Source: Globodera rostochiensis
Taxonomy: Eukaryota; Nematoda; Chromadorea; Rhabditida; Heteroderidae
Direction: 5' to 3'
Assembly (NCBI GenBank): GCA_018350325.1
Contig: JAEVLN010000002.1
Span: 124,001-188,000 of the forward strand
DNA length: 64,000 nucleotides
The position numbers and the translations under genes were made by a program. Shown piece by piece: positions 54,014-64,000 of this stretch. The first letter of the stretch is position 1, and every line of letters starts with the position of its first letter. The notes below the pieces were generated by a model. The model made no database searches. It worked only from the letters and a program-made list of their open reading frames with translations, and was not told where the DNA came from.

Positions 54014-57000
54014 TTATGGCATATTATATTTAGCAACCATATATCCAAAGGTCTCATTCGCAATTTCATAAAAGTCCTCAACTTCGGCGCTTTTGAACTT
54101 TGACACAGTATGATGCTCCACACATTGCATGTCGTCAATGTGGATTGGGTCCTGATCCTTGTCATCCCAATAGCTCCAAAAATTTGTTGGATTGTCTTCA
54201 CGTTTCTGTTAAATTTAATGACACAAAATTGTAACAATAAAATTGACTTACAAAGCATTCAAGCGTGACCCGTGTTTTGTTGGTCTGGCGACCGTTAAGC
54301 TTAAAAATATATTTTAAAAATTATTAAAAATTAATTGCACACCCCTGACGCATATTTTAAAGATTTTGAAATAATTTACCACTGCAAAATGTTTGTCACT
54401 GATAGAATCACATTTGAAAATAACAATGCCTTGAGGGCATGCTACGACTTTGCCCGGTTTATCGATTTGTTCGACGCATTTAACAGATTGGCCGGGATTC
54501 CTTTTTTTAATAAATAGCTCGAGAGGATCTGGACATTCATTAGACCGCACAATTTTGGCTCCATCTAAAAATATTTTATTTGCTTTTTCTTTGGCACAAT
54601 TAAAGCAATTTTTCATAAAACAATTCCAACCCATATTTTTTTTTTGACAAATTTGAATGCCGTAATACAAAAACTACTCAAAAAAAAATGCCAAGAACCG
54701 ACAACCCTAATTTCTCACCCGTCTCATAGGTCAACTCAATCGAGACATTATCCAGTCGATTCAAATGCGCAGGAAATGATAATTTCCGTGCCGGGCTCTT
54801 CTGCCTCAATCCAGTTTTGGGCCGGAGACATTTTGGCAATTGCATCCGGGCAGCAAAGTTTTGCGCCTGAAAATGAGAATTAACTATTTAAAATTCCGCC
54901 GAGCCCTGAAGACATTAATTAACCTCGTCCCCTTTTGTCCTTTTGAAATTTGATTTCAACATAAGGCAATTTGCATGACATTGCTCTACATTGTGATGTG
55001 AGATTCAATCGTTTCAGTTGAATTCGCACCCTTTTTCCATCTTGAGGCTGAAATTTTATGTGTATTAAAATTAAGCATACAGTATTTGCCACTTGACAAT
55101 CATTTTTGTTTTATTTATAATTAATTTTTGCGTTCTTTAATAATAATTTTATGATTGTTATAGGTAAGAGTGTCCAAAAAGTAGAAAAAAAGATGAATTT
55201 GACTTTTCGCGCAATTAAGAGCAAACTAATAATTTAGAAGTTTCACCTTAATTCTCCAATGACACCTGCATTGATAATCACTTCCCACACTTCATCCAAG
55301 GATTAAACCTTCGAGCTTTCCAATTGGCTTTCAATTCTCTGGGCGGCCCAACCATATGGTTGCAGTGCTTGTCTATTTTTAGTTTAAAAAAGTAAAAATT
55401 ACTTTTTTAATTCTATTTTTCTTACCTTCTTCAAGCGTTTCGCAGCGCTTTCCTCCATATCCATCGGGACAATAGCATTCCGAGCATCGCTTGGGGTTGT
55501 GATAGCCACCATTTTGACACAAATTTTCAGTACCGCACGACTCTTAATTGAATTGCAATTAATTATTTACACATTATGACATTTAAATATCAATTGCCAA
55601 TTACCGTTGCAATACATTTGATTGATTATTGCATAATCTTTAAATGAAGGCATTTCATTTTGGCCAATTGTTTGTTGGTAGAAGCGATTGAGTGTAATTC
55701 TTTTGTAAGTGCTGGAATTTAAACGCAAAATTGTTTGATTTCTAAACAAAGGCTTACTTATGCGGACCCCACTGATGAGGGTAGTGCATTAGCGAGCCGT
55801 AGTCATAGGGGAGCCCATAATTCTCAGTCATTTTTACATAATCTTTTTCGAACGGGTTCAATTTGATGTAACTGTAGGCGTCATTTCGTTGGTCTTCATG
55901 ATGCAGGCCAAGTGCATGCAAAAGCTCGTGAGCACCGGTACCCAACTAATTACATAAATAAATATATTAATTAAAGTGACAAATAAACAAAACAAAACTA
56001 ACCACATAGCAGTTTATCGACAACTTTTGCCAGTTAAAGTATTGGCCAACCATAGACCAGCCGCATATTTTTCGGTCGCCACTGTCAATAACTTGAATGC
56101 CTTCATAAAAAGTGCTTGTATCAAATGTAAAATTAACGCATGTGTTCTCCCTAAATTTGTTGAACAAATTATTCCTTTTAAATTACAAATCTTCGTTAAA
56201 AGTAGGTTTCCTCCCCGTCCCCGAACCCCGACTTTTTTTAGTCAGGGTTTTCGTCGCAGACTTTTTTGCATTTTTCGGAGTTTTTGCTGGGAAAAACTCC
56301 GACCCCCGACGTTTTTAGTCGGGGACGAAAACCCCGACTTTTCCCACCCCCGAGGGATCGGGGAGGAACCCTAGCTAAAAGCATACATAATCCTCATGAC
56401 ACCTAATTTGATGCTGATTCTTGCGAATTCAAGTCGATCGCCCACTGAAAGTGATTTTTGATTATCTTTGCGGCGATATTTTTTTCTTTCTTTTACATGA
56501 TTCAGCATTGAATTTAATCGGAATTGGAAATAGCTGCCATTTGAAAGCCTCAAGCGCAAATTGTCTCTTGTGCCGTCGCGGCTCTGTTTCCAATTTTGAT
56601 GAATTCCGGCATCTTGCACATTCTTAGAAGTGAGAAAGAAATATTAATTACTTTATAAATAAATTAATTGCCTAATTTTGATTATTAAGGATAATCTACC
56701 GTTCACAAAGTCGTCGTATTCTTTCTGTGCTTGTTCTTTTGAGTACAGTACATCCCGGTTTTTCAAAGGGTCGTCCGTCCCTTTGTCAGTGGGTGGAATT
56801 TCTGTGGATGGAAAAGGCATTTGGTCCCAGGGAGGCCGCGTGAATGCGCCCAACTCCTCCTAAAAATTTATAAAAATTAAATCAAAATAAATTGTAAATC
56901 CACCGGAGTCGGAGTCTGACGGGGACCAAGGCAAGTTTCGGATGGATTTGGATTTAGGGGGGCGCACCATTCCCGCATTTCATCAACTTTCATCAAAAAA

Positions 57001-57787
57001 TCGCGAGTCTGTTCACAATGTTCTCCCAATGCATCGCATTTTGATGGATGTTTCTGAAATTGAAATTGAAAATTCATTTTTTGTTGTCACATTAACTTTG
57101 TTCGGGTTGTCTTCGTAAGGCATGGAATTTGGCTGACGAGTGATCAACTTTGTGAACTCCGGGCTTGAAAGTTTGAAAAAAATTTTCATGTACTCATTCG
57201 GTGGCGGAACAAAGAGCAATGTTTTTGTCCAACTTCCATTGATTTGTTCATCGGCAATGGAATTCAAAACTGTGGCAATGGTTGCATTCTGAAACTTTAC
57301 AAAATAACAAATTAAAAAAAGTTATTAAAAATACTTCTTTATCCCAATTGCTGGAAGAATCTTTGCCGCCATTTTTGTCATCAATGAAGCTTGTGTGGCG
57401 TTCATTGCCAAACTCGATGAAAAAGATTGGAAATGAATCTCTTTTCAAGGCAAACGAAGTTTCCGAGGTTTCACCGGGTTTAATTGAAAATTTCCTCGTC
57501 GAATTATGGCTTAAAATAATAAATATTATTTTTCCAAATATTTTATGCTTTAGAAACATCATTTCGGTAAAGGAAAATTCGATTTTTGACTCGACAACCA
57601 GCATTTGTTCGTCGGCTTCACGATGGATGCAAATTTGAACTCGAATTCCCGCCACATTTGGTGCCTTTCCAAGAAGCAGTTGGCATTTTGCGAGGATTGA
57701 ATTACGGTAGCCTGTCAATTGGCTTTTGCTTCGGTAACAGACAAACATTTCAACCGATCTTAACGGGGGCATTAAACATTGACTCAT
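54014..57787 (-). CDS. astacin metalloprotease with EGF and CUB modules, frame-damaged
   Basis: The core exons are clear: 56003-56150 (ENTCVNF...CGWSMVGQ), 55758-55945, 55605-55711, 55426-55542. They hold the zinc site [12 protein letters not shown], the Met-turn [27 protein letters not shown], and then an EGF-like module ([12 protein letters not shown]...[12 protein letters not shown]). CUB pieces follow (CRCHWRIK, then [11 protein letters not shown] near 55050), and a C-terminal exon ends at TAA 54014. Astacins are secreted zinc endopeptidases. Odd points: the CUB exon near 55250-55370 changes frame, as does one near 54750. The segment before ENTCVNF lacks the usual WP...IPY start of the catalytic domain, and a 180-bp repeat (56200-56375) sits there. 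Exons at 57787-56390 ([29 protein letters not shown]) are on the same strand but unrecognised; they may be its propeptide or another gene. Confidence 0.65.
56200..56376. mobile_element. MITE-like element with AGGTTTCCTCCCCG ends
   Basis: Left end AGGTTTCCTCCCCGTCCCCGA and right end CGGGGAGGAACCCTAG are inverted. The interior has CCCCGACTTTTT and its complement (GTCGGGG). It lies in an intron of the astacin gene. Confidence 0.65.
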
Positions 57788-57825
57788 TATTCTTAAACGG
57801 TTCTCATCTCACTCCTCCAAATTTA

Positions 57826-58240
57826 GCATATGACATCATCTAATCTATGATTTCAACATCTAAGATTTTTAGTAAAAAAATACAATTTTTCAAGTCGCTA
57901 AAAAGGTGTTTCTAGAGGTATTCGGGGATGCGAATCCGAATTTTTACCTTTTTGTTTAATTGGGTGCATTTTTGGAATGATTTTTAAGCCAAAATTAAAT
58001 TTTCTATTTTGAAAAAATGTATGAATTCGGGTCCGGTTTTCGGAATTGGTTGAAAAAGAGGTTGGATTCTGCGTCCCCGAATACCCCTAGAAACACCTTT
58101 TTAGCGACTTTGAAAAAATTGTATTTTTATATAAAAAAATCTTAGATGTTGAAATCATAGATTAGATGATGGCATATGTTAAAGATGGTGCCATATTCGT
58201 GATCAGCGACCTCTATAACCCCCGAGTACCCTAGAGAATG
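57826..58240. mobile_element. palindromic MITE-like element, copy 2
   Basis: Arms share GACATCATCTAATC, GATTTCAACATCTAAGATTT and AGTCGCTAAAAAGGTGTTTC. The right tail has TCGTGATCAGCGACCT and AACCCCCGAGTAC as in 27130-27608. It is inserted between two minus-strand genes. Confidence 0.7.
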
Positions 58241-58272
58241 CACATTTTGAAGTAAATAACAAAAAAAAAAGA

Positions 58273-58325
58273 TTTTAGGGAGACTAATTCTGCACAAAAG
58301 ATTTTAGGGAGACTAATTCTGCACG
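58273..58325 (+). repeat. 26-bp tandem duplication at the 3' end of the next gene
   Basis: AGATTTTAGGGAGACTAATT...CTGCAC is present twice in tandem; the second copy overlaps the stop codon of the minus-strand gene 58313-59521. Confidence 0.8.
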
Positions 58326-59521
58326 ATTGCCCCAATTTGCACCATAATAACATTCTCAAAATCATAAAATCCTAGCGTTTCCATATTTTGCAAATAATTT
58401 ATTTGGCTTTGAGAAAAGTATGGCATGGCAGAAAAATTGGGGTCCCACACTGGGACGAACTTATTGCATTTTGAAGTCGGCACTTGGGCGCAAGCATTGG
58501 CACGGTAAAGCATTTGCTTTTTTTTATCATAATTTTCCGTGTCTATATGCTTTTCGTGCTCCTCACAGGCCAGCCCAAACACAGATGCGGAGATATTCAG
58601 CGAAAAGTTGGGAATGTCCGTGGGGAACTCAATTTGCATGCAGCTAATGCCGCGATGGTTCACATGCTGTGCCTTTGGCATTATTACGGGAGTGGTCTAG
58701 AAAGCGAAATATATTAATAATTTTAAATATTTAAAGACCCTATTTTTTTGACAAAACATTTTTTTGTCCCAAATAATAAATCTAAAATTTTTCACCTTTG
58801 TCTTGCACAGTTTTATGTCCTTTTTCCTAGTGGATCGACGGATTTCCAATGCGGCAATTTGAAATGCCATGGCATTGAAGTCCCTCATAAATGCACCGAA
58901 ACGAAGCGCATTCAGAAAGTCCACTCCAACAGAATGGTCGTGCGTCGTCAATGCTTAACGAAAATAAAAATAATTTTTGTGATTTTAAAAAACCATTGAT
59001 GATGTTGATTTCAGGGTAGTTCGATGCATTGCCCAAAGTCGCGCTTAATTCGGCAAATTATTTGTTCCAAATGCACAATGGCACTCACCGGCCAAAGGAA
59101 GCGTCCAAAGTCACTATGCCGGTGTGCTCTTTGCCAATGTGTACGGCGTGCCATCCTTTGGTCCCGTCATTCCCGGCACATTCATAGGCAAGACCTTCAT
59201 TTGGACTGTTCACTCTGAAACGACCTCCGACTTTCCAATTTCCAGAATCCTTGGCCAATTTGCTCTTATAGCAGATGAGAAGGCTAAATTGAATTAATAT
59301 AATATTTATAATTATTATTAATTAATCAATGTCAAAAATACGATTGGAGATTTTTGTCCAGAGTGAGCAAATCGTTTTTGCACATGTTCCATATTTTGTC
59401 AGGCGGTTCGCTGGAACATTGAAAATTTAATAATAAATATTTGAAATAACATAAATTACGTTCCATAGACGCCGAATGCCTTTAGGGCAGCAACAAGAAG
59501 CAAAAATGTAAGCAAAATCAT
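58313..59521 (-). CDS. secreted protein of unknown family, 305 aa
   Basis: Six exons join in phase with no stop: 59460-59521, 59342-59410, 59089-59283, 58994-59043, 58796-58953, 58313-58696. A clear signal peptide (MILLTFLLLVAALKAFGVYG) is followed by EPPDKIWNMCKNDLL, GGRFRVNSPNEGLAYECAGN, GWHAVHIGKEHTGIVTLDASFG, NYPEINIIN, DFLNALRFGAFMRDFNAMAF and a C-terminal part with GISCMQIEFP, SASVFGLACEEHE, ACAQVPTSKC and YLQNMETLGFYDFENV. There are seven or so cysteines in the mature part and potential N-glycosylation sites (NASN, NISA). No domain is recognised. It lies head-to-tail behind the astacin gene, so co-regulation is possible but not shown. Confidence 0.75.
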
Positions 59522-60645
59522 TTTGTTACGGTACTTTTGGAGTTGTGGGATTAAATATTTTAAACAAATTAAATGAAAATGGACTAATGTGATTGAAAGG
59601 AATGTCGATCGCTTAAAAATTCCATAAAAGTCATCAGCTGACGGCTTTTTGTGTTTCTTCTGATGGGTGGTATATGGCCATTGATAAAATCCAATACGCC
59701 AACCATTTTCACACAACAGATGAAATCAAAAACATCGCTAAACAAATTATTTATGGATTTTTTATGCATAAATTGTCCATTCTGTTAAAATTAGATGAAT
59801 CAGCAGAAAAACTGAGTGGACTCTGGAAGGTCCAATGGCAGTAGTGTGAGAAGCCAACTGATATTTTATAAATAATTTTGCATTAAAATTTGGTTTTTAA
59901 ACTTAAGGATAAACTACTAGATCATTATCTGGACCGTTATCCAGTGATTTTCCGTATTTAAATGTATGCAACTTACCGGTTTTCGGTTTTTGGCCGACAC
60001 CCGGTCAACCAAAACCCAAAACCGGGTTTTGTAAAACACTCTTAAGGAAAAATGCAGCGCACCGGAACCGCTTAAACTTGGATCCGGGAAAACTTAAAAC
60101 CGAAACCTCTTGGAACTGATTCTGGAACCGGCGAAAACTTGGAACTGGTTTAAAATTGGATGCCAAAACTTGGAATCGTCGAAACCGCCAAAACTTGGAA
60201 TTGTCAGAACCGCCAAAGGCGAAATATTGATTTTATTCTCAAAAAGATTTATATTGACTATGCTCTAATTGTAAAATGTTTCAAAATGAAGCTATTTCCG
60301 GGCTTCTCTCATGATTCCCTATTCGCAAAAAAGAGTAGGTTAAAACCCGAAAATCTCGTCTCTACTGATAACTCTTCGTCACTGAAAACATGTTTTAAAA
60401 ATATGAAATTATCCCGCAAACTCTGATAATATTTCAAAAACTAAAAAACGGAATATTTAATGTCTTTTTACTAATTGAAATAAAAATAAAATAAATTTGA
60501 CAACGAACAAAAGGAATACAAATTAAATAAATAATTCAAATCTAAAATATTTAAAAAAAATGGAAAAAAATTACTAGATCCTGTAATATCCGGGATACTG
60601 TTTTTATTTTATTTTGTATTTCAGTATTGAAAATACGTAGCTGAT
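59522..60645. other. intergenic DNA with inverted relative of the 53-kb array
   Basis: About 60050-60215 contains CCAAAACTTGGAA, GAACCGCCAAAACTTGGAAT and GGAACTGGTTTAAA, the inverse complement of words in the array at 53.0-53.8 kb. No gene is seen. Confidence 0.5.
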
Positions 60646-60736
60646 TCCCCCCCTTCCCTCCCCCCCCCCCCCCCCCCCTATCATCCCCACCCAAATCGCC
60701 GCAAACTCCCCCCCCCCCCCCCCCCCCTCCCCACCC
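60646..60736 (+). repeat. poly-C tracts (19 and 20 C)
   Basis: Two long C-runs (about 60661-60679 and 60708-60727) separated by TATCATCCCCACCC. Confidence 0.9.
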
Positions 60737-62828
60737 CTGCCATCTGCCATTAACATGCCTATGACTGTTACCTGCCTGTCCATGGGGGTACGTACATATC
60801 ATTCTTAATCCGTCAAAAGGGGGGTGGTTGGAAAAATGTTCCGTTTGAAAATTGATCGAATTTTTTGAGTGCGCAAAAAAAATTGATGAAAATTTCTCTT
60901 TTCTTTTTTTGTTTTTGTCTGTGATGGAATGGCGCCTAAATGTGCCACTAAATTCCGCGGGCCGTCATCGAACAAATGCAGGGATTCTAATATGTTTAAA
61001 TCCTGCAATCCCGACTTTGAAGCGCCTCTAATTACCCGGGATCGGCGGAACATCGTCAATTTATGATTTTTTGTTTACGAAAATTCATTTAAGAGACGCA
61101 ATTTCAATTCAAAATTTCTGAGGCGCCTGTCATTTTTGTTTTATTTTTGCGACGGACGCCCTCCACGTGCGTTCATTGTTTTGTTGTCCATCCTCCGCCA
61201 TTCTGTTGCTGCTGCTTCCCTTTTCATTATCATTTTGTTCATGTGCAATTTTTTATTTTATTTGTGAAATAATTTTTAATTTTGTTTTTAAATGCCTTAA
61301 ATAGAAGCAGCACCCTCCCCCTCCTTCTACCTGTTGGGGGGGGGGGGGGGGGTGGAGGTTGTGGACGCTCCCACCAGAGCAGCAATAGAGGCGATGGTTT
61401 CTCGTACTTTTTCGCTTAACCAAGCCAAAACCGAACGATTCGGTTAACCAAAAGTAAAATTTCTTGGGGTTTTTTGGTTCGATTTCGGCAGAAACCGACA
61501 CCACCCACCCACATCAGTGCTGCTCAATTCCGAAGTAAACTGCGCACCGCAGAGGCAGAGAGAGAATCATTCTGATGCCATGGACTCCCTCCCTCCCTTC
61601 CTCCCCTCCGGCGTTTTTTGGATGCCCCCTTAAGAGCTCGGCTCTGCGCCGAATGCCATAAATAGTATTTTTTTCTTTGATTGGAGTCTCTAGAGCCCAT
61701 TTTATAATTCATATTTTCCATTCCATATTTCGCGATTTTTATCCATATTCCATATTTTTTCCATATTTCGCCATTTTTCAAAAAATTCCTTAACAAAAAT
61801 GCAATAAAAAAATGCACCCCTAAGGATCGATTTTTTCAAAATTTTCTAAAAATGCACCATTAAAAATTGACTTTTTTGCACAAAAAATTCTGCCCAAAAA
61901 ATGAAAATTTTTTAAATTCTGCTAATTTTCAAAATTAAATGCCGTTAATTTGCATATAAAATTTTTTATTGCTTTTATTACTTTTATTAGGAAATCTTGC
62001 CCCTTTTTTGCAATATTTGATAAAATTTTTATCCATATTTCGTCCATATTTTGCAATTTTTGTCCATATTTTGCGATTTTTCATCCATATATGGCCATAT
62101 TTCAAGATTTTTTATCCATATAAATCGCCAACCTAGTGATAGCCTATGCGATCGGAGATAAAACCATTTTCCACGATAGGCAATATGCCCAAAAAAGGCG
62201 ATAAATGCGATAACTATCGCGCGATAGCGATTGACAAAATTTATTTCAACATTGACCATTACAAAAAAAAAATTTTCCCTATTGTCAATCCTGGTTAATC
62301 CCGATCCCGGTACAAAATTCTGGCCCCGATCCCGGCTTTCACGATCCCGGTCAAACCGATCCCGATTTTTCCCAAAAATCCCGATCCCGTCCAACTCTAA
62401 TTGGAATTTTAAAAAGCCGCACAAAAATCTGAACACTTCTGGTTCGGTGTCTGGGATCCGGGTAGTCCGGAAAAATCTGGTTTTTCTGGAAAATTTTTCG
62501 CCGAAGAAGAATTGTAATTTCGTTTCTTTTCTTGAAGCAGGGGGGGGGGGGGGGGGATTGGCGGTGCCGATAGGCGCCGCCAAGAAAATTTTGATGTTTT
62601 TGTTAAGTGATTTGCTATTAAAATTTAAATGGCTGTGTTTTTTAAGAATTGAAGGAGTCGAAATGTTTTTTTGATGATTTTAGCAATGTTTGCTAAGAAA
62701 ATTGCTCTGTTAAAATAGATACGATAAATTTTGACACTAGAAAATTTAACAAGCAGGCAAAAAGCAGGAAAAGCCCAAAAGGTAGGAAATCCTGCAAAAA
62801 ATCCAAATTTAGGCTTTTCCTAAGCCTA
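60737..62828. other. repeat-rich intergenic DNA
   Basis: No gene is supported. Contains a G17 tract (about 61336), ATTTTT/CCATATTT-rich DNA (61.7-62.1 kb), GCGATAG words (62.13-62.23 kb), CCGATCCCGG repeats (62.28-62.40 kb), a G15 tract at 62539 and a copy of the GGTGCCGATAGGCGCCGCC word (62561). Confidence 0.45.
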
Positions 62829-63660
62829 AATCAGTGCCGGTACACTTCAGTGCCAGCACACTTCAGTGCCGGTACACTTCAGTGCCAACATTTTTTTCTG
62901 AAAATGCAGGAATCGCGTGCAATCAGATCAATATTTTGATTCCGCTTAAATTAGAAATAAAGCAAATAAGGTCTAATTTCAAAAACTTTGTCATGAACTT
63001 TTAAAATTGAGAATTCAACATTTTGAATCTTTTTACAAATTGTATTTTTGTAGCAATGGAGGAATATTCAATCCATAAGAAGCAAAAACGATAAAATTAG
63101 AGCCCGGCGAGATCGAGATCCCGACCGAGACTCGTTTTTTAGTAACAAATGCATTTATGATCAAAATCGGACAAAAGCCTAAGCCTAACGAACCCCAAGC
63201 CAGGGTGGCTTAGGCCTAAGCCTAACGAACCCCAAGCCAGGGTGGCTTAGGCCTAAGCCTAACGAACCCCAAGCCAGGGTGGCTTAGGCCTAAGCCTAAC
63301 GAACCCCAAGCCAGGGTGGCTTAGGCCTAAGCCTAACGAACCCCAAGCCAGGGTGGCTTAGGCCTAAGCCTAACGAACCCCAAGCCAGGGTGGCTTAGGC
63401 CTAAGCCTAACGAACACCTAAGCTCTTTTGAAATTTAAGGATAAAAACGAGTTGATTAAAAAACGAGTTGGTGTATTTAAAAATATTATTGGTTACTTTT
63501 ACAAAATATTGATCTGATTGCACGCGATTCCTGCATTTTTTCAGAAAAAAATGTTGGCACTGAAGTGTACCGGCACTGAAGTGTGCTGGCACTGAAGTGT
63601 ACCGGCACTGAAGTGTGGGCACTGAAGTGTGCGTCTCTGAAGTGTGGGCACTGAAATGAT
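62829..63660. mobile_element. foldback element with CAGTGCCGGTACACTT arms
   Basis: The left arm (about 62829-62945) carries tandem CACTTCAGTGCCGGTA units then TTTTCTGAAAATGCAGGAATC. The right arm (about 63508-63660) is its inverse complement with more units. Between them lies the 37-bp tandem array. Foldback transposons have this arm architecture. Confidence 0.7.
63177..63419 (+). repeat. 37-bp tandem array containing TTAGGC/GCCTAA
   Basis: Six full copies plus a partial copy of a unit with CCTAACGAACCCCAAGCCAG and the palindrome GGCTTAGGCCTAAGCC. GCCTAAGCCTAA equals two C-strand nematode telomere repeats. Copies are nearly identical, so the array is young or homogenised. Confidence 0.9.
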
Positions 63661-64000
63661 GTGTACCGCGTTAGGGGTGTAATATCTCGCGATATAGCAC
63701 GAAATGCGATAGCGATATCAGATTTGCGATAAAATCATTTTCCAATGTTTGCGAAACCGCGACAAAAAAATATGAATTTTTAGATGGCACGCATTTTTAA
63801 TGCCGAATTAAAATTTGTCAAACAAAGCGACCGGCGGGGGGGGCGAGGGGAAAGCAAAAGTTTGGTGAAAATGTCCCCGGGGGTGAAATCGGTGTCCATT
63901 GGAGGGGGTGAGGGAGAAAGGATTTGTTGAGAATAATGTGCGATGATTTAAAGGTCCCAACGTAATATGGACGAAGATAGGACCCAAAGACAAAGAAGAA
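63661..64000. other. window end, no gene seen
   Basis: Contains TCGCGATATAGC / GCGATAGCGATATC words related to the Maverick insertion target, and a G-run near 63836. No supported ORF. Confidence 0.4.

Noticed and set aside
63177..63419. Regular 37-bp repeats resembling a CRISPR array
   Set aside because: Repeats are contiguous with no unique spacers, in a eukaryotic context; it is a tandem array.

Overview
The window looks like genomic DNA of a plant-parasitic cyst nematode (Heteroderidae, Globodera/Heterodera-like). Reasons: AT-rich intergenic DNA, small GT-AG introns ending in TTTTCAG-type acceptors, nematode-type SWEET, astacin and carboxypeptidase genes, and two members of a gene family that I recall as strongly expanded in cyst nematodes (often labelled F-box-like). 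The assignment rests on recalled families, not on a search.

Layout. 1-9.2 kb: AT-rich DNA, possible decayed minus-strand exons (1.6-3.5 kb), several small inverted-repeat elements, and a broken member of the F-box-like family (4.5-7.15 kb). 9,223-22,150: a complete 12.9-kb Maverick/Polinton-type DNA transposon flanked by a perfect 6-bp GATATT duplication. It has terminal inverted repeats (TIRs) of about 3 kb, and each TIR carries an integrase gene, intact on the left and decayed on the right. Its unique core holds an 11-exon protein-primed DNA polymerase B (13,309-17,246) and small ORFs, including two related helical proteins. No packaging ATPase, protease or capsid gene is visible. 23.1-24.8 kb: an intact F-box-like paralogue. 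26.4-28.7 kb: fragments of C1QBP/p32 and of ABCE1 (in scrambled order). 28.8-32.6 kb: a GTPBP10/Obg-like GTPase gene.

34.1-38.8 kb, minus strand: a SWEET sugar transporter with a long C-terminal tail. 39-48 kb: gene-poor DNA with purine minisatellites, G-tracts and a striking concentration of the palindrome TGATCA. 48.5-59.5 kb: four minus-strand genes with secretory features: a 10-cysteine small protein ending KKEL, an M14 zinc carboxypeptidase, an astacin metalloprotease with EGF and CUB modules, and an unrecognised 305-aa secreted protein. 59.6-64 kb: repeats, poly-C tracts and a foldback element whose core is a tandem array containing nematode telomere-type TTAGGC/GCCTAA motifs.

The carboxypeptidase and astacin suggest extracellular proteolysis, SWEET suggests sugar movement, and the Cys-rich protein could be ER-resident or secreted. 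The Maverick genes form a self-contained replication/integration unit. Several otherwise conserved host genes carry isolated one- or two-base frame breaks, which may be real decay or uncorrected assembly errors.
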